From Pseudomonas viridiflava (lineage in GTDB: Bacteria; Pseudomonadota; Gammaproteobacteria; Pseudomonadales; Pseudomonadaceae): a stretch of DNA of 64,000 nucleotides. Numbering within the stretch: position 1 is the stretch's first letter; the number at the start of each line of letters is the position of its first letter. The notes beneath the pieces were generated by a model. The model saw only the letters and a program-made list of their open reading frames with translations, did no database searches and was not told where the DNA came from. Positions 44,861-55,628 of the stretch are shown here, one piece after another. The DNA lies in assembly GCF_003702045.1 (NCBI RefSeq), contig NZ_RBTP01000028.1, positions 58,229 to 122,228 on the forward strand. The letters are read 5' to 3'. The position numbers and the translations under genes were made by a program.

Positions 44861-45928
44861 TCAAAACTTCCAGCGCTTGGCAGTCTTGGCGAGACGCGCC
44901 TGCAGGCCGTCGAGGTTGTGCGCCAGTTGTTGGGTCATCAGTTCATAACCCACCAGTTCAGCCGGAACGTCGGGCCGCACGGGACTGGCTTCCGAGGAGC
45001 GCGCCAGGCGTTCGGTGGCACCGGTCTGTAGCGCTCGTGCCATACCAATCAGTTGGCGGCGGATCTGCCGGTATTCGGCATCCAGCGACGCCGTCAGCGA
45101 CTCACCCGCCAGTTGATCCAGATTGGCCGGACGAATGTTGGCGAGGATTTCGAGCGTGCTCAGGCACATGCGGAAATGGCCCTGAATGGCGTCCAGCTCG
45201 ACCATCGACATCTTCACTTCCTTGGACACCGACGGCAGCAGTGAGCGCAGTTGCAGCATCGTGGCGTTGAGCCTTGCGGTGAGCTTCAAATGTTCGTCGG
45301 CGGTCACCGGCTGGTTTTGCACGATACGCCCGTAGACCTTGGCGCAATCACGCAGACCGCTGGCCAGGTTGTAGCGCCACGAAAAGACGGCATACAGCGG
45401 CAGGGCAAACGAGAACGCCAGCGCCAATGCGATACCAATCAGGATATCCACCGTACGCCACAGCCCATCGCTGATCGGGTTGTAACCATGTCCCGCCACG
45501 ATGAACAGCGTGATCGCCGACAGCAGCGCGGTGTAACCGCCTTTGCCGATGGCGTGATAGGCGAAGAAGCCGCACAGCACCGACATGATCGCGTAGGTCA
45601 GCAGCGGTATTTCCAGATAGCCCTGCTGCACCACGACCATCAGGCCCAGCCCCGCACCGATCAACGTCCCGTAGGCCCGCTCGACCGATTTCTTGCCAAT
45701 GTTGCCATGATGCTGCAGCCCGCCGATCACGATCAGCATCGTCACCGACGCCCATTCGCCGTGCGGGATGCTGAGGCCGGAGGTCAGCAGAATCGTCACC
45801 AGCAACCCCACCGCGATACGTGCCGCGTGGATCAGCCGCGCATTACGATAACGGCGGTACGGATCCAGCAAAGGACGCAGAACAGGGCGAAGCCAGGAAG
45901 GTATGTAAGCAGAGCGCGAATTCGTCAT
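44861..45928 (-). CDS. FUSC family inner-membrane protein
   Basis: A 355-residue protein of the fusaric acid resistance/YccS-like family. About six membrane spans occupy residues 30-190, beginning RLIHAARIAVGLLVTILLT and including the signature VERAYGTLIGAGLGLMVV. A cytosolic helical domain fills the rest. Full-length FUSC exporters work with HlyD and outer-membrane partners, but no such genes are near, and this is a half-size protein. The substrate is unknown, possibly aromatic acids. Confidence 0.85.
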   Translation of the reverse strand: MTNSRSAYIPSWLRPVLRPLLDPYRRYRNARLIHAARIAVGLLVTILLTSGLSIPHGEWASVTMLIVIGGLQHHGNIGKKSVERAYGTLIGAGLGLMVVVQQGYLEIPLLTYAIMSVLCGFFAYHAIGKGGYTALLSAITLFIVAGHGYNPISDGLWRTVDILIGIALALAFSFALPLYAVFSWRYNLASGLRDCAKVYGRIVQNQPVTADEHLKLTARLNATMLQLRSLLPSVSKEVKMSMVELDAIQGHFRMCLSTLEILANIRPANLDQLAGESLTASLDAEYRQIRRQLIGMARALQTGATERLARSSEASPVRPDVPAELVGYELMTQQLAHNLDGLQARLAKTAKRWKF

Positions 45929-46096
45929 GCGTTAAAAGACCGCGAGGGTAGGGAAGAGATCCCTGATTGGATGGCGATGACTGCCAGTAAGCCACATTTG
46001 ATGATGCATGCGGCTGGTTTGTGGATGATTGACGGTTTTGAGCGCATTACTTGTGCGGTGTGATCTAAGAGGCTTTCGGGCTCGGGCGGTAATTCT

Positions 46097-47233
46097 TTAA
46101 CGAGCAGGCCAGTTGATCTGATAACGCGTACTGCGACCGCCACCGGGCAGGCGGACGATGCAGTGCTTTGCCAGTAAATCACTAAGGTGGCGAGTGGCGG
46201 TCGCTTTTGAGACTTTGGTTACGGCTTGATACTGCGCCGCGTTGATGCCCTGTTCAAAGCCGCGATCGCCTCCATCGAGCAGGCGATTGAGCACTTTCAC
46301 CTGTTCAGTGGATAAAGCATCAGCCTGATGCAGTTGCCAGAAGCGTGTTTTTGCCAGGACTCGTTCTATACGTGCCAGCGCATGTTCAACGCTTCGCATA
46401 AAGGTGCGCAAAAACCACTCCAGCCATTCGGTGATATCGGTCGTGCTTTTCTGGCTGCGCTCCAGAATGTGGTAGTAACCCGAGCGGTCTTCGAGAATGC
46501 TGGCTGACATGGCGTGCAGCCGCACCGTCTGCTGCTCGCCCTGAGCCAGAGCCAGGTCCGTGAGCGCACGGGTCAGACGACCGTTGCCGTCGTCGAATGG
46601 ATGCAGCGTGACAAACCAGAAGTGCGCGATGCCTGCCCTAACCAGTGGGTCAAGGTGTGCATCGTTCTGGCTGGCGGCAAACCAGTCCAGAAAGTCATTC
46701 AGCTGTGGTTCGAGCTGGGAACGTGGCGGGGCTTTAAAATGCACAGTGGGCCGATCAAGGCGACCGGATACCACCTGCATGGGCTCATTACCGCGCAGTT
46801 GGCCTGCTTGAACCTGATGAGAGGCGAGCGTTTCCTGAGTTGGAAACAGCCAGCGATGCCATTTGAACAGGCGTTGGCGCGTGAGCGGCTGATCGTTGGC
46901 CTGCGTGACATCCAGCATCAGTTCCGCCAGGCCTTCACTGCGAGGACTGCGCTTGCCATCATCGTCCAGGCCCAGGCCCAGGCGACGCGCCAGCGATGAT
47001 CTGACGGATCCGGCGTTCAGTTGCTCACCTTCAATTGCAGAGGACGTGATGATGTTTTGCAGCAACGTGTCCAGAGTGTCCTGAAGGGCTGTGTCGTCGT
47101 TGGCAACGCGGCTCATGCCCAGCAAACGGCCTTGTGCCTGGGTGCATTCGCGCAGCAGTGCTGCAAGGCGGTCACCGTTCCATGTGAATGCAGGCCATTG
47201 CGGCTGTTGCCAGATCCAGAGATGTTCAGACAT
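46097..47233 (-). CDS. Fic-domain protein with DUF4172 and winged helix
   Basis: A 378-residue protein: an N-terminal DUF4172 domain (WIWQQPQWPAFTWNG), a Fic core with the active motif HPFDDGNGRLTRAL (H211) and a C-terminal winged helix (about 305-378). The inhibitory motif SSAIEGE (64-70) lies before the core, as in class II Fic proteins, so it is probably self-restrained. Fic enzymes usually transfer AMP to a protein; the target is unknown. I chose the ATG at 47233 rather than 47281 because the nested palindromes at 47255-47313 would then lie in its promoter. No antitoxin gene is adjacent. Confidence 0.87.
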   Translation of the reverse strand: MSEHLWIWQQPQWPAFTWNGDRLAALLRECTQAQGRLLGMSRVANDDTALQDTLDTLLQNIITSSAIEGEQLNAGSVRSSLARRLGLGLDDDGKRSPRSEGLAELMLDVTQANDQPLTRQRLFKWHRWLFPTQETLASHQVQAGQLRGNEPMQVVSGRLDRPTVHFKAPPRSQLEPQLNDFLDWFAASQNDAHLDPLVRAGIAHFWFVTLHPFDDGNGRLTRALTDLALAQGEQQTVRLHAMSASILEDRSGYYHILERSQKSTTDITEWLEWFLRTFMRSVEHALARIERVLAKTRFWQLHQADALSTEQVKVLNRLLDGGDRGFEQGINAAQYQAVTKVSKATATRHLSDLLAKHCIVRLPGGGRSTRYQINWPAR

Positions 47234-47254
47234 GAGCGGTGTGCTCTGAGCCGA

Positions 47255-47313
47255 GCCGAATAGAAGGTCTAATCGGCTCATAAAGTGAGCCGATTGTGCG
47301 GGCTATTCGGCTC
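47255..47313. promoter_or_regulatory. Nested palindromes upstream of the fic gene
   Basis: The inner pair is AATCGGCTCA-TAAAG-TGAGCCGATT (47271-47295), a perfect 10-bp inverted repeat. The outer pair is AGCCGAATAG (47255) and CTATTCGGCT (47304), again perfect and centred within one base of the inner pair. Four copies of GAGCCGA(A/T) in about 60 bp form a likely operator. Confidence 0.6.
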
Positions 47314-47484
47314 ATCGTCCAGTTCAGCTTCATATCTGCCTGTTCATCGCGCTTCTTTTTGGCGGACCGCTTTCCTGAGTGTTTCAAGGGATTACGACAC
47401 ACCTGAACAACACGCTTTGTTTCATGAATCGTGCCTGTTCGGCTGCTTATACTGCGAGTCCTCCTGGCTTACCGGATCGCTGCA

Positions 47485-48963
47485 ATGCTGGCTTCTCGCA
47501 CGCTGTGGTTGTGGGTGCTCTGCGCCATACTGTTCTTCTTTGCACTGGGTAATCATCAACTCCAGAGTTCGACGGAGCCACGCGTGGCAGGTATCGCGAT
47601 GGAGATGCACCTGACGGACAACTGGGTGACGCCGACCTTGAGCCGACAGCCGTTTCTGGAGAAGCCGCCGTTGAGTGTCTGGCTCGATGCCAGCGCGATC
47701 CGGGTGTTCGGCGCCACGCCTTGGGCCGTGCGGCTGGCGTCGGCTTTTGCCGGGTTGTTCTGCGTGTTATTGCTCTACGCGATGCTCAAGCGTATGGGGC
47801 GCCCGGTGCCGATTGCCTGGCTGGCTGCGTTCATGCTGGCGACGATGGCCAGCTTTTGGGCCAACTCACGTCAGGTTGGTGAGGACGTACTGCTGGCGCT
47901 GGGCGTGACCACCGCTTTGCTGATGTACGCTCAGGCGGTTAACCGCACGCCTTCTGACGTTCGAGCGTCAGGGCCGTGGGGGTGGTTCGCCCTGGGTATC
48001 GCGGTGTCGACGCTCAGCAAGGGCGTGCTGGGACTGGCGCTGCCGGGCGTGGTCATTTTTGCCTGGCTGCTGTGCGAAACGGTGCAGCAGCGTCGGCTGA
48101 TCCTGGCCGACTGGCTACGTCCGGCGGTGTTTACCCTGCTGGGCCTGATACCGCTGCTGATCTGGCTGTATTGCCTGTATGGCCAAGGCGGTGTGCAGTC
48201 GCTCAAGGATGTGCTCTGGACCAACAGTGTCGGGCGTTTCAACGGCTCGTTCGAAGAGGCCGGGCACTACGAGCCGTTCTACTACTACATCGCAAAACTG
48301 CCTGAAGCGTTCATGCCCTGGAATCTGCTGGTGTACCTGGGGCTGTGGCACTTTCGCAAACAGTTGCTCGCCAATCGGTACCTGCTGTTCTTCAGTCTGT
48401 GGCTGGCTGCGCAGTTTCTGCTGCTGACGTTGGCGTCCAGCAAGCGCATGGTCTATCTGATGTCTTCGGCACCGGCGGCTGCCGTGATTGCAGCCGAGTA
48501 CGCGGTGGTACTGGGTGCCAAAGTCCAGGCGCGTGCGGGCACGTCATCGCTGGCGGCGTTTGCGGTACGCCATCAACGCGGCTTGATGGCAACGGGCGTT
48601 GGTCTGATTGTGGCGGTTTACCTGGCGGCAGCTGTCTGGATGGTGCCCCGTGAGGATCGACAGTACTCGTTCGTGCCGCTTGCCACCGCTGTACAAGCGC
48701 TGCAAGCCCAAGGGCATCACGTGGCCTTGTTCCAACCCAGCGAGCGGTTGTCGGGCGCGAGCGCGTTTTATGTGCATGCCCTGCTCGACGCTTACGACAG
48801 CGAGGCGAGCGTGAACAGCTTTCTGATGAGCGACCCGGGCAATGTGGCGATCATGGAACGCACCCTCGAGCCTGAGCCGCCACTCAAAGCCATCGAGCGC
48901 GTCAAGATCGGCAATCGTAACTACTATTTCGTCAGCTACGACACGTCAACGCCTGGCCATTGA
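47485..48963 (+). CDS. ArnT-like GT-C glycosyltransferase (family 39/83)
   Basis: A 492-residue membrane glycosyltransferase with about 11-12 hydrophobic segments and a short C-terminal soluble domain. It shares the ArnT layout: TEPRVAGIAMEM near residue 30 where ArnT has [13 protein letters not shown], then FLEKPPLSVW and SKGVLGLALPG. The DE pair of ArnT is TE here, with only the Glu kept. It probably moves a sugar from an undecaprenyl carrier to a lipid or protein on the periplasmic side. It converges with ugd with two bases between stops. The ATG at 47485 is preferred to a GTG at 47431, though its ribosome site is weak. Confidence 0.82.
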   Translation: MLASRTLWLWVLCAILFFFALGNHQLQSSTEPRVAGIAMEMHLTDNWVTPTLSRQPFLEKPPLSVWLDASAIRVFGATPWAVRLASAFAGLFCVLLLYAMLKRMGRPVPIAWLAAFMLATMASFWANSRQVGEDVLLALGVTTALLMYAQAVNRTPSDVRASGPWGWFALGIAVSTLSKGVLGLALPGVVIFAWLLCETVQQRRLILADWLRPAVFTLLGLIPLLIWLYCLYGQGGVQSLKDVLWTNSVGRFNGSFEEAGHYEPFYYYIAKLPEAFMPWNLLVYLGLWHFRKQLLANRYLLFFSLWLAAQFLLLTLASSKRMVYLMSSAPAAAVIAAEYAVVLGAKVQARAGTSSLAAFAVRHQRGLMATGVGLIVAVYLAAAVWMVPREDRQYSFVPLATAVQALQAQGHHVALFQPSERLSGASAFYVHALLDAYDSEASVNSFLMSDPGNVAIMERTLEPEPPLKAIERVKIGNRNYYFVSYDTSTPGH

Positions 48964-48965
48964 GG

Positions 48966-50360
48966 TCAGAGCGTCTGGCTACTGGCGACCGGCTGCACAG
49001 GCATCCACTGTTTCTGCGGGATCGGCAGCTCGCACGATTCGCCTCGGCCGATGGGGAAATAATGGAAGCCGCTTTTTGACAGGCGTTCGGTGTCGTACAG
49101 ATTGCGTCCGTCGAAGATCACCGGGGCACCGAGCCGTTGCTGGATCAGGTCGAAATCGGGGGCCTTGAACTGCTGCCATTCGGTGCAGATGATCAGAGCG
49201 TCGGCGTCGTCGAGGGTCGATTCCGGCGTGCCCATCAGCACCAGGTCCTTGCGATAACCATAAATGCGCTGGGTTTCCTGCATGGCTTCAGGGTCGAACG
49301 CGCGCACCGTTGCGCCCGCTGCCCACAAGGCTTCCATCAGCACTCGGCTCGGCGCATCGCGCATGTCATCGGTGTTGGGCTTGAACGCAAGGCCCCACAA
49401 GGCGAAGGTCTTGCCGCGCAAATCGCCTTTGTAGAACGCGTTGACCCGTTCGAACAGCTTGTTCTTCTGCCGCTCATTGATGGCCTCGACCACTGACAGC
49501 AGGTCGTTGGAACAATGGGCTTCGCGGGCACTGTGGATCAGTGCGCGGATGTCCTTGCCAAAGCATGAGCCGCCGTAGCCGCAGCCGGGATAGATGAAGT
49601 CGTAGCCGATGCGCGAGTCGGCACCGATCCCCAGCCGTACCGCTTCAACGTCCGCGCCCAGATGCTCGGCCAGTTCGGCGATCTGGTTGATGAAGCTGAT
49701 CTTGGTCGCCAGCATGCAATTGGCCGCGTATTTGGTGAGTTCTGCGCTGCGCAGGTCCATGAACATGAGGCGGTCGTGGTTGCGGTTGAACGGCGCGTAC
49801 AGCTCGCGCATGACCTTTCTTACCGCCTCGCTTTCGCAGCCGATGACAATCCGGTCCGGGCGGCGGCAATCCTTGACGGCCGAGCCTTCCTTGAGAAATT
49901 CGGGGTTGGAAACGATATCGAACTGCAGCAAACGTCCGGCCTGGCGCAAGGCCTTATCGATGTGGGCACGCAGCGCGTCGCCACTGCCCACCGGCACTGT
50001 GGACTTTTCCACGATGATCAACGGCTCGCTGCGGTGCCGCGCAATGCTCTCGCCCACGGCGAAGAAACTGCGCATGTCCGCCGAGCCGTCCTCGCAGGAC
50101 GGCGTGCCGACGGCGATGAACAGAACCTCGGCATGTTCGACGGCCATCTGCTCATCGCTGGTGAAATGCAGGCGGTTGTGGTCCAGGTTTTCACGCACCA
50201 GGTTGGCAAGCCCTGGCTCGTAAATGTGGACCTGACCCTGGCGCAACTGATCGACCTTGGCCTGATCGATGTCCATGCACACGACATCGTGACCCACCTC
50301 GGCAAGCACCGCCGCTTGTACCAGGCCTACATATCCGCTACCGAAAACGCTGATTTTCAT
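48966..50360 (-). CDS. ugd: UDP-glucose 6-dehydrogenase
   Basis: A 464-residue NAD-dependent enzyme that makes UDP-glucuronate, the starting sugar nucleotide for 4-amino-4-deoxy-L-arabinose. The NAD motif is [20 protein letters not shown]; the catalytic cysteine is in [12 protein letters not shown] near residue 265; the C-terminal nucleotide region is [18 protein letters not shown]. It overlaps arnF by 23 bases and is the eighth and last gene of the arn unit, as pmrE is in P. aeruginosa. Confidence 0.96.
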   Translation of the reverse strand: MKISVFGSGYVGLVQAAVLAEVGHDVVCMDIDQAKVDQLRQGQVHIYEPGLANLVRENLDHNRLHFTSDEQMAVEHAEVLFIAVGTPSCEDGSADMRSFFAVGESIARHRSEPLIIVEKSTVPVGSGDALRAHIDKALRQAGRLLQFDIVSNPEFLKEGSAVKDCRRPDRIVIGCESEAVRKVMRELYAPFNRNHDRLMFMDLRSAELTKYAANCMLATKISFINQIAELAEHLGADVEAVRLGIGADSRIGYDFIYPGCGYGGSCFGKDIRALIHSAREAHCSNDLLSVVEAINERQKNKLFERVNAFYKGDLRGKTFALWGLAFKPNTDDMRDAPSRVLMEALWAAGATVRAFDPEAMQETQRIYGYRKDLVLMGTPESTLDDADALIICTEWQQFKAPDFDLIQQRLGAPVIFDGRNLYDTERLSKSGFHYFPIGRGESCELPIPQKQWMPVQPVASSQTL

Positions 50361-50769
50361 GGAAAGAACCCTGAAGAGAACTGCGAGAAATGCGCCGAAG
50401 GTTGATGGTCAGAACCCCCATCACAATCAGAATGACGCCCACAGTTTTCGAAACCGTGAACGTCTCGTGGAAAAGCGGCAGGCCGGCGGCCAGCAGGTAC
50501 ACCAGTACGTAGCTGATGCTCAGTAAGGAGTAAGCGCGGCTCAAGGGCAGGTTGCGCAAGGCCAGCAGCCAGAGCAGCATCGACAGCGCGTAGGCACCTG
50601 TTGCGAGGCAGATGACGACCACGGCGGTTGAGTCGATTGCGCTGATGTTCGGAAAATGGAACAGTTGTTCGGGCGAGGGCAGGCGGCTCATGCTCCAGCG
50701 CATGCCCAGTTGTGCCGCGCTGACCAGCACGACGCTGCCGAGGGCGAGCGTGACGCCGAGGCGGCTCAT
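50338..50769 (-). CDS. arnF: Undecaprenyl-phosphate-Ara4N flippase subunit ArnF
   Basis: A 143-residue small-multidrug-resistance-like protein with four membrane segments. With ArnE it is thought to move undecaprenyl-phosphate-Ara4N across the inner membrane. The segment [23 protein letters not shown] is typical. Its ATG overlaps the arnE stop by four bases, and its end runs 23 bases into ugd. Confidence 0.92.
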   Translation of the reverse strand: MSRLGVTLALGSVVLVSAAQLGMRWSMSRLPSPEQLFHFPNISAIDSTAVVVICLATGAYALSMLLWLLALRNLPLSRAYSLLSISYVLVYLLAAGLPLFHETFTVSKTVGVILIVMGVLTINLRRISRSSLQGSFHENQRFR

Positions 50770-51110
50770 GCCTGACGTCCCAGCAAAATGACGCCCGCCA
50801 GAATCAGGATTATGCCCAGCCAGTGCCGCCGGTCGACCGGCTCATTGAACAGATAACGACCGGTCAGGGTGATCAGCACGAAATTCAGACCCAGCATGGG
50901 ATACGCGACGCCGACCTCCAGACGCTGCAACACCATCAGCCAGACCAGCAACCCAAGACCCAGGCAAGACACCGCCAGCCACAACCACGCCGAGCGCGCA
51001 GCGACGCGCAGACCGGGAAAGTGCCCTCGCCATTCTTCGACGGCCAATTTTTGGGCGATCTGGCCCAGGCACGTCAGCAGGCACGCGGCCAGCAGCAAGC
51101 ACCCGGTCAT
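50766..51110 (-). CDS. arnE: Undecaprenyl-phosphate-Ara4N flippase subunit ArnE
   Basis: A 114-residue protein with four membrane segments, of the SMR/EamA-like fold. Family patterns are [34 protein letters not shown] and [14 protein letters not shown]. It is the partner of ArnF. Its start overlaps the arnT stop by four bases. Confidence 0.92.
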   Translation of the reverse strand: MTGCLLLAACLLTCLGQIAQKLAVEEWRGHFPGLRVAARSAWLWLAVSCLGLGLLVWLMVLQRLEVGVAYPMLGLNFVLITLTGRYLFNEPVDRRHWLGIILILAGVILLGRQA

Positions 51111-52759
51111 GGTCCTGACCTTTCATAGATGACGATGATCAGGTCGCCTTCCTCGTAGCGCTTGCCGTCTTTGGGCAACGCGTCGATCTCGCGCAGTTCC
51201 TCTCTGCCGTCACCGCGCATGATCACCCCGACCTGACCTTTGTGCCGGGCTTCTGCCATCCAGGCATCAATGCCCTTCAGGCTGACCTCGCGCTGGCTGG
51301 CATCCGGATAGCCGAGGCCGTATTTCAGCTCGCCCACCGTATTGAAGAATGAGATATCCGAGCGCTTCAGCCGCCATGCCAGCGCCGAGGCGGCACCCAG
51401 GTCGTTGCTCAGCAGTGACCGGCTGAGCGCCAGCTCCGAAAAGTGCCGGGCCACGAACTGATCGGGCGTCTTGTCGTACACCAAGTTGTAAGGCAGCGCG
51501 GCGGGCAGCAACGCCACCAGCAGCAAACTGCCCGCAGCGGGCATCGCCCACCAGGACAGCGGCCGCAGGGCTTGCAGGGCATTGGCCAAAATCCAGACCG
51601 TCAGCACACCGATAGCCAGCATCAGGTGGATCGGTTCGTGGTCGTAGACCGGATTCTTCCATTGCAGGTACAGCAGCGCCCCTAAGCCAACGAGCGCGAC
51701 GGCGGCATTCAACCAGCCGTTGACGCGCAGCGCCGTGACCTGACCACTCCTAAGCCGCTCGACCAGCGCGTCGGCCATCAGCAGGGCCAAGGGCACCAGG
51801 CAGGGCAGGATATAGGTCGGCAGCTTGCCCCGGCTCAGGCTCAGAAATATCAGAGGCAGGACGGTCCACATCAGCAGAAAACCGATGGCCGGTTGACGCC
51901 TTTGCTGCCATGCCTGCTTGAACGTCACTGGCAGCAACAGCGCCCAGGGCAGGCTGGCGGCAATCAGCGTGGGCAGATAGAACCACACAGGCTGGGCGTG
52001 TTGTGCGTCCTCACCGGCGAAGCGACGCACGTGCTCGTGCCAGAAGAAAAAGCGCCAGTAGTCCGGCTCCTGAGCGTGGACCGTCAGCACCCAGGGCAGG
52101 CACACGCCAATGGCGACGACAATCGCGAGCAGCCCGTAACGGATCAACTCAAGCAGGCGCTTCTGCCACAGCATGTAGGGCACCGCGATCAGTACCGGCA
52201 GCGCCCAGGCCAGAAATCCCTTGGTCATGAAGCCCAGCCCGCAGGCCAGCCCCAGCACAGTCCATGCGGCCAATCGCGCACGGCCTTCGCTGTGAATGGC
52301 CCACCAGAACGCGACCAGTGACAGGTTGACCCACAGGGTAAATTGCGGATCGAGGTTGCAATAGCCAGCCTGTCCGGCAACGAAACCGAAGCTCATGAAC
52401 AGCAGCGCGGCAGTGAAGCTTTTGCGCCGGTCGCTCCATATACGGTTGGCGATCAGGTAGGCCAGCAACGCGCTCAGGCCGGTGCTCAGCGCCGAGGCAA
52501 TGCGCACGCCAAACAGGTTTTCGCCAAAGAGCGCCTGCCCGGCGGCGATAAACCAGTAACCGACTGCGGGCTTTTCAAAATAACGCACGCCCATAAAGCG
52601 CGGCGCGGCCCACTGCCCGGTGTGGAGCATTTCTTGGCTGATCTGCGCATAGCGTGTTTCATCCGGAATCCACAGGCCGTGGGAGCCGAGCGGCAGCAGA
52701 TAGGCCACGACGAACGCCAGCAACAGCAGCGCGATGTCTCGATGGCGGCTAGCGGTCAT
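51107..52759 (-). CDS. arnT: Lipid A 4-amino-4-deoxy-L-arabinosyltransferase ArnT
   Basis: A 550-residue inner-membrane GT-C transferase with about 12-13 spans and a C-terminal periplasmic domain. The N-terminal catalytic loop [14 protein letters not shown] (D33, E34) and the following FEKPAVGYW are as in known ArnT. It moves Ara4N from undecaprenyl phosphate to lipid A phosphates, lowering the charge and giving resistance to polymyxin and cationic peptides. Four-base overlaps link it to arnD and arnE. Confidence 0.96.
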   Translation of the reverse strand: MTASRHRDIALLLLAFVVAYLLPLGSHGLWIPDETRYAQISQEMLHTGQWAAPRFMGVRYFEKPAVGYWFIAAGQALFGENLFGVRIASALSTGLSALLAYLIANRIWSDRRKSFTAALLFMSFGFVAGQAGYCNLDPQFTLWVNLSLVAFWWAIHSEGRARLAAWTVLGLACGLGFMTKGFLAWALPVLIAVPYMLWQKRLLELIRYGLLAIVVAIGVCLPWVLTVHAQEPDYWRFFFWHEHVRRFAGEDAQHAQPVWFYLPTLIAASLPWALLLPVTFKQAWQQRRQPAIGFLLMWTVLPLIFLSLSRGKLPTYILPCLVPLALLMADALVERLRSGQVTALRVNGWLNAAVALVGLGALLYLQWKNPVYDHEPIHLMLAIGVLTVWILANALQALRPLSWWAMPAAGSLLLVALLPAALPYNLVYDKTPDQFVARHFSELALSRSLLSNDLGAASALAWRLKRSDISFFNTVGELKYGLGYPDASQREVSLKGIDAWMAEARHKGQVGVIMRGDGREELREIDALPKDGKRYEEGDLIIVIYERSGP

Positions 52760-53637
52760 TGCTGCACCCCGAGCCAGCCTTCGCGTCCGCCGAGTGCTCC
52801 GCGAGTCACCTGACCGGGGGGCAGTTGCTCGATGTTGGCTGGCAACAGATCGCCGAGCGGCTTGAAGCGGATACCCTGAGCGTTCGCCAGCGTCAGCAAT
52901 TGCTTGAAGTCGTTGGCCATGACGATGCCTTCGACTTCGGCATGCAAGGTGTAGACATTCAATCGATCGGCCGCAAAACGCCCCAGGATGAAACGGTTGA
53001 AGGCGCGGGCGTCGAGTTCCGGGCCGACCACCTCGTCGAAGGTTGGCAGGTCCACCGGAATCTGCGGCGTGCCCGGCGCACCGTCAGCCAGGCGCGGGCG
53101 AAAGATCGAATGGCCCCGGCAGTCGCTGTTGTAGCGAAACCCGAAAGGCTCTTTGGCTTGCACCACCCGCTGGTCGGCGCGCCAGCCCGCCGCTGCCGAG
53201 CAGGTCACCGGACCGCCCAGAATATCGCTCAAACAATCGACACCCCGACGTATCTGCGCAGTCAGCCTCGTCTCGTTCCAGTGCCCGACATTGGCCTGCC
53301 AGCCGTGGTGGTCCCAGGCGTGCAGGCCGACTTCATGGCCGGCATCGAGCGCACGTCGCATCAACGGGCCTAAGTCACGACCAATGGGTTTACCGGGCCA
53401 GGCGGTGCCGGCCAGAAGAATGTCCCAGCCGTACAGACTGGCGGCCCGGGAACGGAGCATCTTCCACAGAAACTGCGGCCGTACCAGCCGCCACACATGA
53501 CGCCCCATGTTGTCCGGGCCGACGCTGAAAAAGAACGTGGCCTTGACCTGTGCTTCGTCAAGCATGTCCAGCAAACGCGGCACGCCTTCACGGGTGCCCC
53601 GGTAGGTGTCGACATCGATTCTCAAGCCTGCCTGCAT
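52756..53637 (-). CDS. arnD: 4-deoxy-4-formamido-L-arabinose-phosphoundecaprenol deformylase ArnD
   Basis: A 293-residue polysaccharide-deacetylase (NodB) fold enzyme. Metal and catalytic segments are [14 protein letters not shown] at the start and [11 protein letters not shown] near 140. It removes the formyl group after ArnC transfer, making the addition irreversible. Its ATG shares one base with the arnA stop. Confidence 0.95.
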   Translation of the reverse strand: MQAGLRIDVDTYRGTREGVPRLLDMLDEAQVKATFFFSVGPDNMGRHVWRLVRPQFLWKMLRSRAASLYGWDILLAGTAWPGKPIGRDLGPLMRRALDAGHEVGLHAWDHHGWQANVGHWNETRLTAQIRRGVDCLSDILGGPVTCSAAAGWRADQRVVQAKEPFGFRYNSDCRGHSIFRPRLADGAPGTPQIPVDLPTFDEVVGPELDARAFNRFILGRFAADRLNVYTLHAEVEGIVMANDFKQLLTLANAQGIRFKPLGDLLPANIEQLPPGQVTRGALGGREGWLGVQQ

Positions 53638-55628
53638 CAGCGCCGATCCGCCTGTTCGGCCATCGCTTCGCGCAGAAAGAAGTCCAGGGTCTTGCCGATG
53701 GTTTCGCTCAGCTCGATGGTGGGCGTCCAGTCCAGCAGCCGTTTGGCATTGTCGACACAGGGTTTGCGATGGCTCACGTCCTGATAGCCCTTACCGTAGA
53801 ACGACTGGCTTTCCACTTCACGAAACCCGGCGAACGGGGGAAAGTTGCCGCGCAGCGGGTGCGCTTCGAACTGGCGCAGAAGTTCTTCGCCCAGTTGCCG
53901 GATGCTGGCTTCGTTGTCCGGGTTGCCGATATTGATGATCTGCCCGTCGCAGCGCTCGCCACGGTTTTCGATGATGCGCGCCAGCGCTTCGATGCCATCG
54001 ACCACGTCGGTAAAGCAGCGCTTCTGTGCGCCACCATCCACCAGCCGGATCGGCGTGCCTTCCACCAGATGCAGGATCAACTGGGTGATGGCGCGGGAGC
54101 TGCCGATGCGCGCCGAATCCAGGCGGTCCAGGCGTGGGCCCATCCAGTTGAACGGGCGAAACAGCGTGAACTGCAAACCCTTCTGGCCGTAGGCCCAGAT
54201 CACGCGGTCCAGCAGCTGCTTGGACACCGAGTAGATCCAGCGCTGCTTGTTGATCGGGCCAACCACCAGATTCGAGGTGTCCTCGCTGAAGCTGGCGTCC
54301 TGACACATGCCATAGACTTCCGAGGTGGACGGGAAAATCACCCGTTTGTTGTACTTCACGCAGTAGCGAACGATCTTCAGGTTTTCTTCGAAATCCAGTT
54401 CGAACACGCGCAGCGGGTTGCGGGTGTATTCGATGGGCGTCGCAATCGCCACAAGCGGCAGAACCACGTCGCACTTCTTGATGTGGTACTCGATCCACTC
54501 GGTGTGGATGCTGATGTCGCCTTCGATAAAGTGAAAGTTGGGCTTGGCGCGCAGACGTTCGATGGCGTCCGAGCCGATGTCCATGCCATAGATCTCGTAG
54601 CGGTCGTCCTGCAGCAGGCGCTCTGACAGGTGGTTACCAATAAAGCCGTTGACGCCCAGAATCAGTACGCGAGTACGACGCGGCGACCGGCCTTTGTCTG
54701 CGCCTTGCAGGCGTGACCCTTCGACCAGCCCGAACTCGCGGGCCAGTTGTGCGCCGCTCAAATACAAACCCTCATCGCCGCGTTGACCCGCACCGATCAC
54801 CAGTACGCCCTCGCCACAGGCAATGCGCAGCGGGTCGCAGCCGATCACGGTGCCGGGTGCCAGGCCGTGGTCGGTTTCTTCCACGCGCGCATGCCAGACA
54901 ATCAGCTTGTGCTCGCCCACCGGGCAGAACGCGCCGGGGTAAGGCTGGGTCACGGCGCGAATGAGGTTGTTCAACGGCCCGGCGGGACGTGCCCAGTCGA
55001 TCAGCCCGTCTGCCGGCGTGCGACGGCCGAAGCAGGTTGCCTGAGATTCATCCTGCGGTGTGCCGGGCAATCCGCCATGCGCCAGCAAGGGCAGAGCATC
55101 GGAAAGCAGGCTGGCAGCGGCCTCGCGTAATTTGCCGTGCAACGTCAGCGCAGTGTCCAGGGGGCTGATGGGCACGCGTTGCTGCGCGACGATAAGGCCT
55201 GCGTCTGCACGCTTGACCATGTGGTGCAAGGTGACGCCGGTTTCCTGTTCGCCGTTGACCAGCACCCAGTTGGCCGGTGCCCGGCCGCGATAGCGCGGCA
55301 GCAGCGAGCCGTGCAGATTGAAGGCACCTTTCGTTGCGCATGCCAGCAGGGGTTCGCTGAGCAACTGGCGGTAATAGAACGAAAAGATGAAATCCGGATT
55401 CAGCTTGCCGACCCGCTCGATCCACAGCGGATGGTTTGGGTCTTCCGGGGCGTGTACCGCGATGGAGTGTTGCGCGCACCATTGCGCGACCGAACCAAAG
55501 AAGGTTTTTTCGCCAGGGTCATCGGCGTGAGTGAATACCGCCTCGATGTCGTAACCGGCGTCCAGCACGGCTTGCAGGCCCGCGCAGCCAATATCGTGAT
55601 AAGCGAAAACGACAGCTTTAGTGCTCAT
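53637..55628 (-). CDS. arnA: Bifunctional UDP-Ara4N formyltransferase/UDP-GlcA decarboxylase ArnA
   Basis: A 663-residue two-domain enzyme. The N-terminal formyltransferase (about 1-300) has [19 protein letters not shown]; the C-terminal short-chain dehydrogenase-like decarboxylase (from about 318) has the NAD motif [19 protein letters not shown], the STSEVYGMC segment and the Y-x3-K pair in [13 protein letters not shown]. It oxidatively decarboxylates UDP-glucuronate and later formylates UDP-Ara4N. Full length, with no visible damage. Confidence 0.97.
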   Translation of the reverse strand: MSTKAVVFAYHDIGCAGLQAVLDAGYDIEAVFTHADDPGEKTFFGSVAQWCAQHSIAVHAPEDPNHPLWIERVGKLNPDFIFSFYYRQLLSEPLLACATKGAFNLHGSLLPRYRGRAPANWVLVNGEQETGVTLHHMVKRADAGLIVAQQRVPISPLDTALTLHGKLREAAASLLSDALPLLAHGGLPGTPQDESQATCFGRRTPADGLIDWARPAGPLNNLIRAVTQPYPGAFCPVGEHKLIVWHARVEETDHGLAPGTVIGCDPLRIACGEGVLVIGAGQRGDEGLYLSGAQLAREFGLVEGSRLQGADKGRSPRRTRVLILGVNGFIGNHLSERLLQDDRYEIYGMDIGSDAIERLRAKPNFHFIEGDISIHTEWIEYHIKKCDVVLPLVAIATPIEYTRNPLRVFELDFEENLKIVRYCVKYNKRVIFPSTSEVYGMCQDASFSEDTSNLVVGPINKQRWIYSVSKQLLDRVIWAYGQKGLQFTLFRPFNWMGPRLDRLDSARIGSSRAITQLILHLVEGTPIRLVDGGAQKRCFTDVVDGIEALARIIENRGERCDGQIINIGNPDNEASIRQLGEELLRQFEAHPLRGNFPPFAGFREVESQSFYGKGYQDVSHRKPCVDNAKRLLDWTPTIELSETIGKTLDFFLREAMAEQADRR

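Noticed and set aside
46097..47313. Toxin-antitoxin pair
   Set aside because: The Fic protein carries its own inhibitory motif, and no small antitoxin gene lies upstream or downstream.
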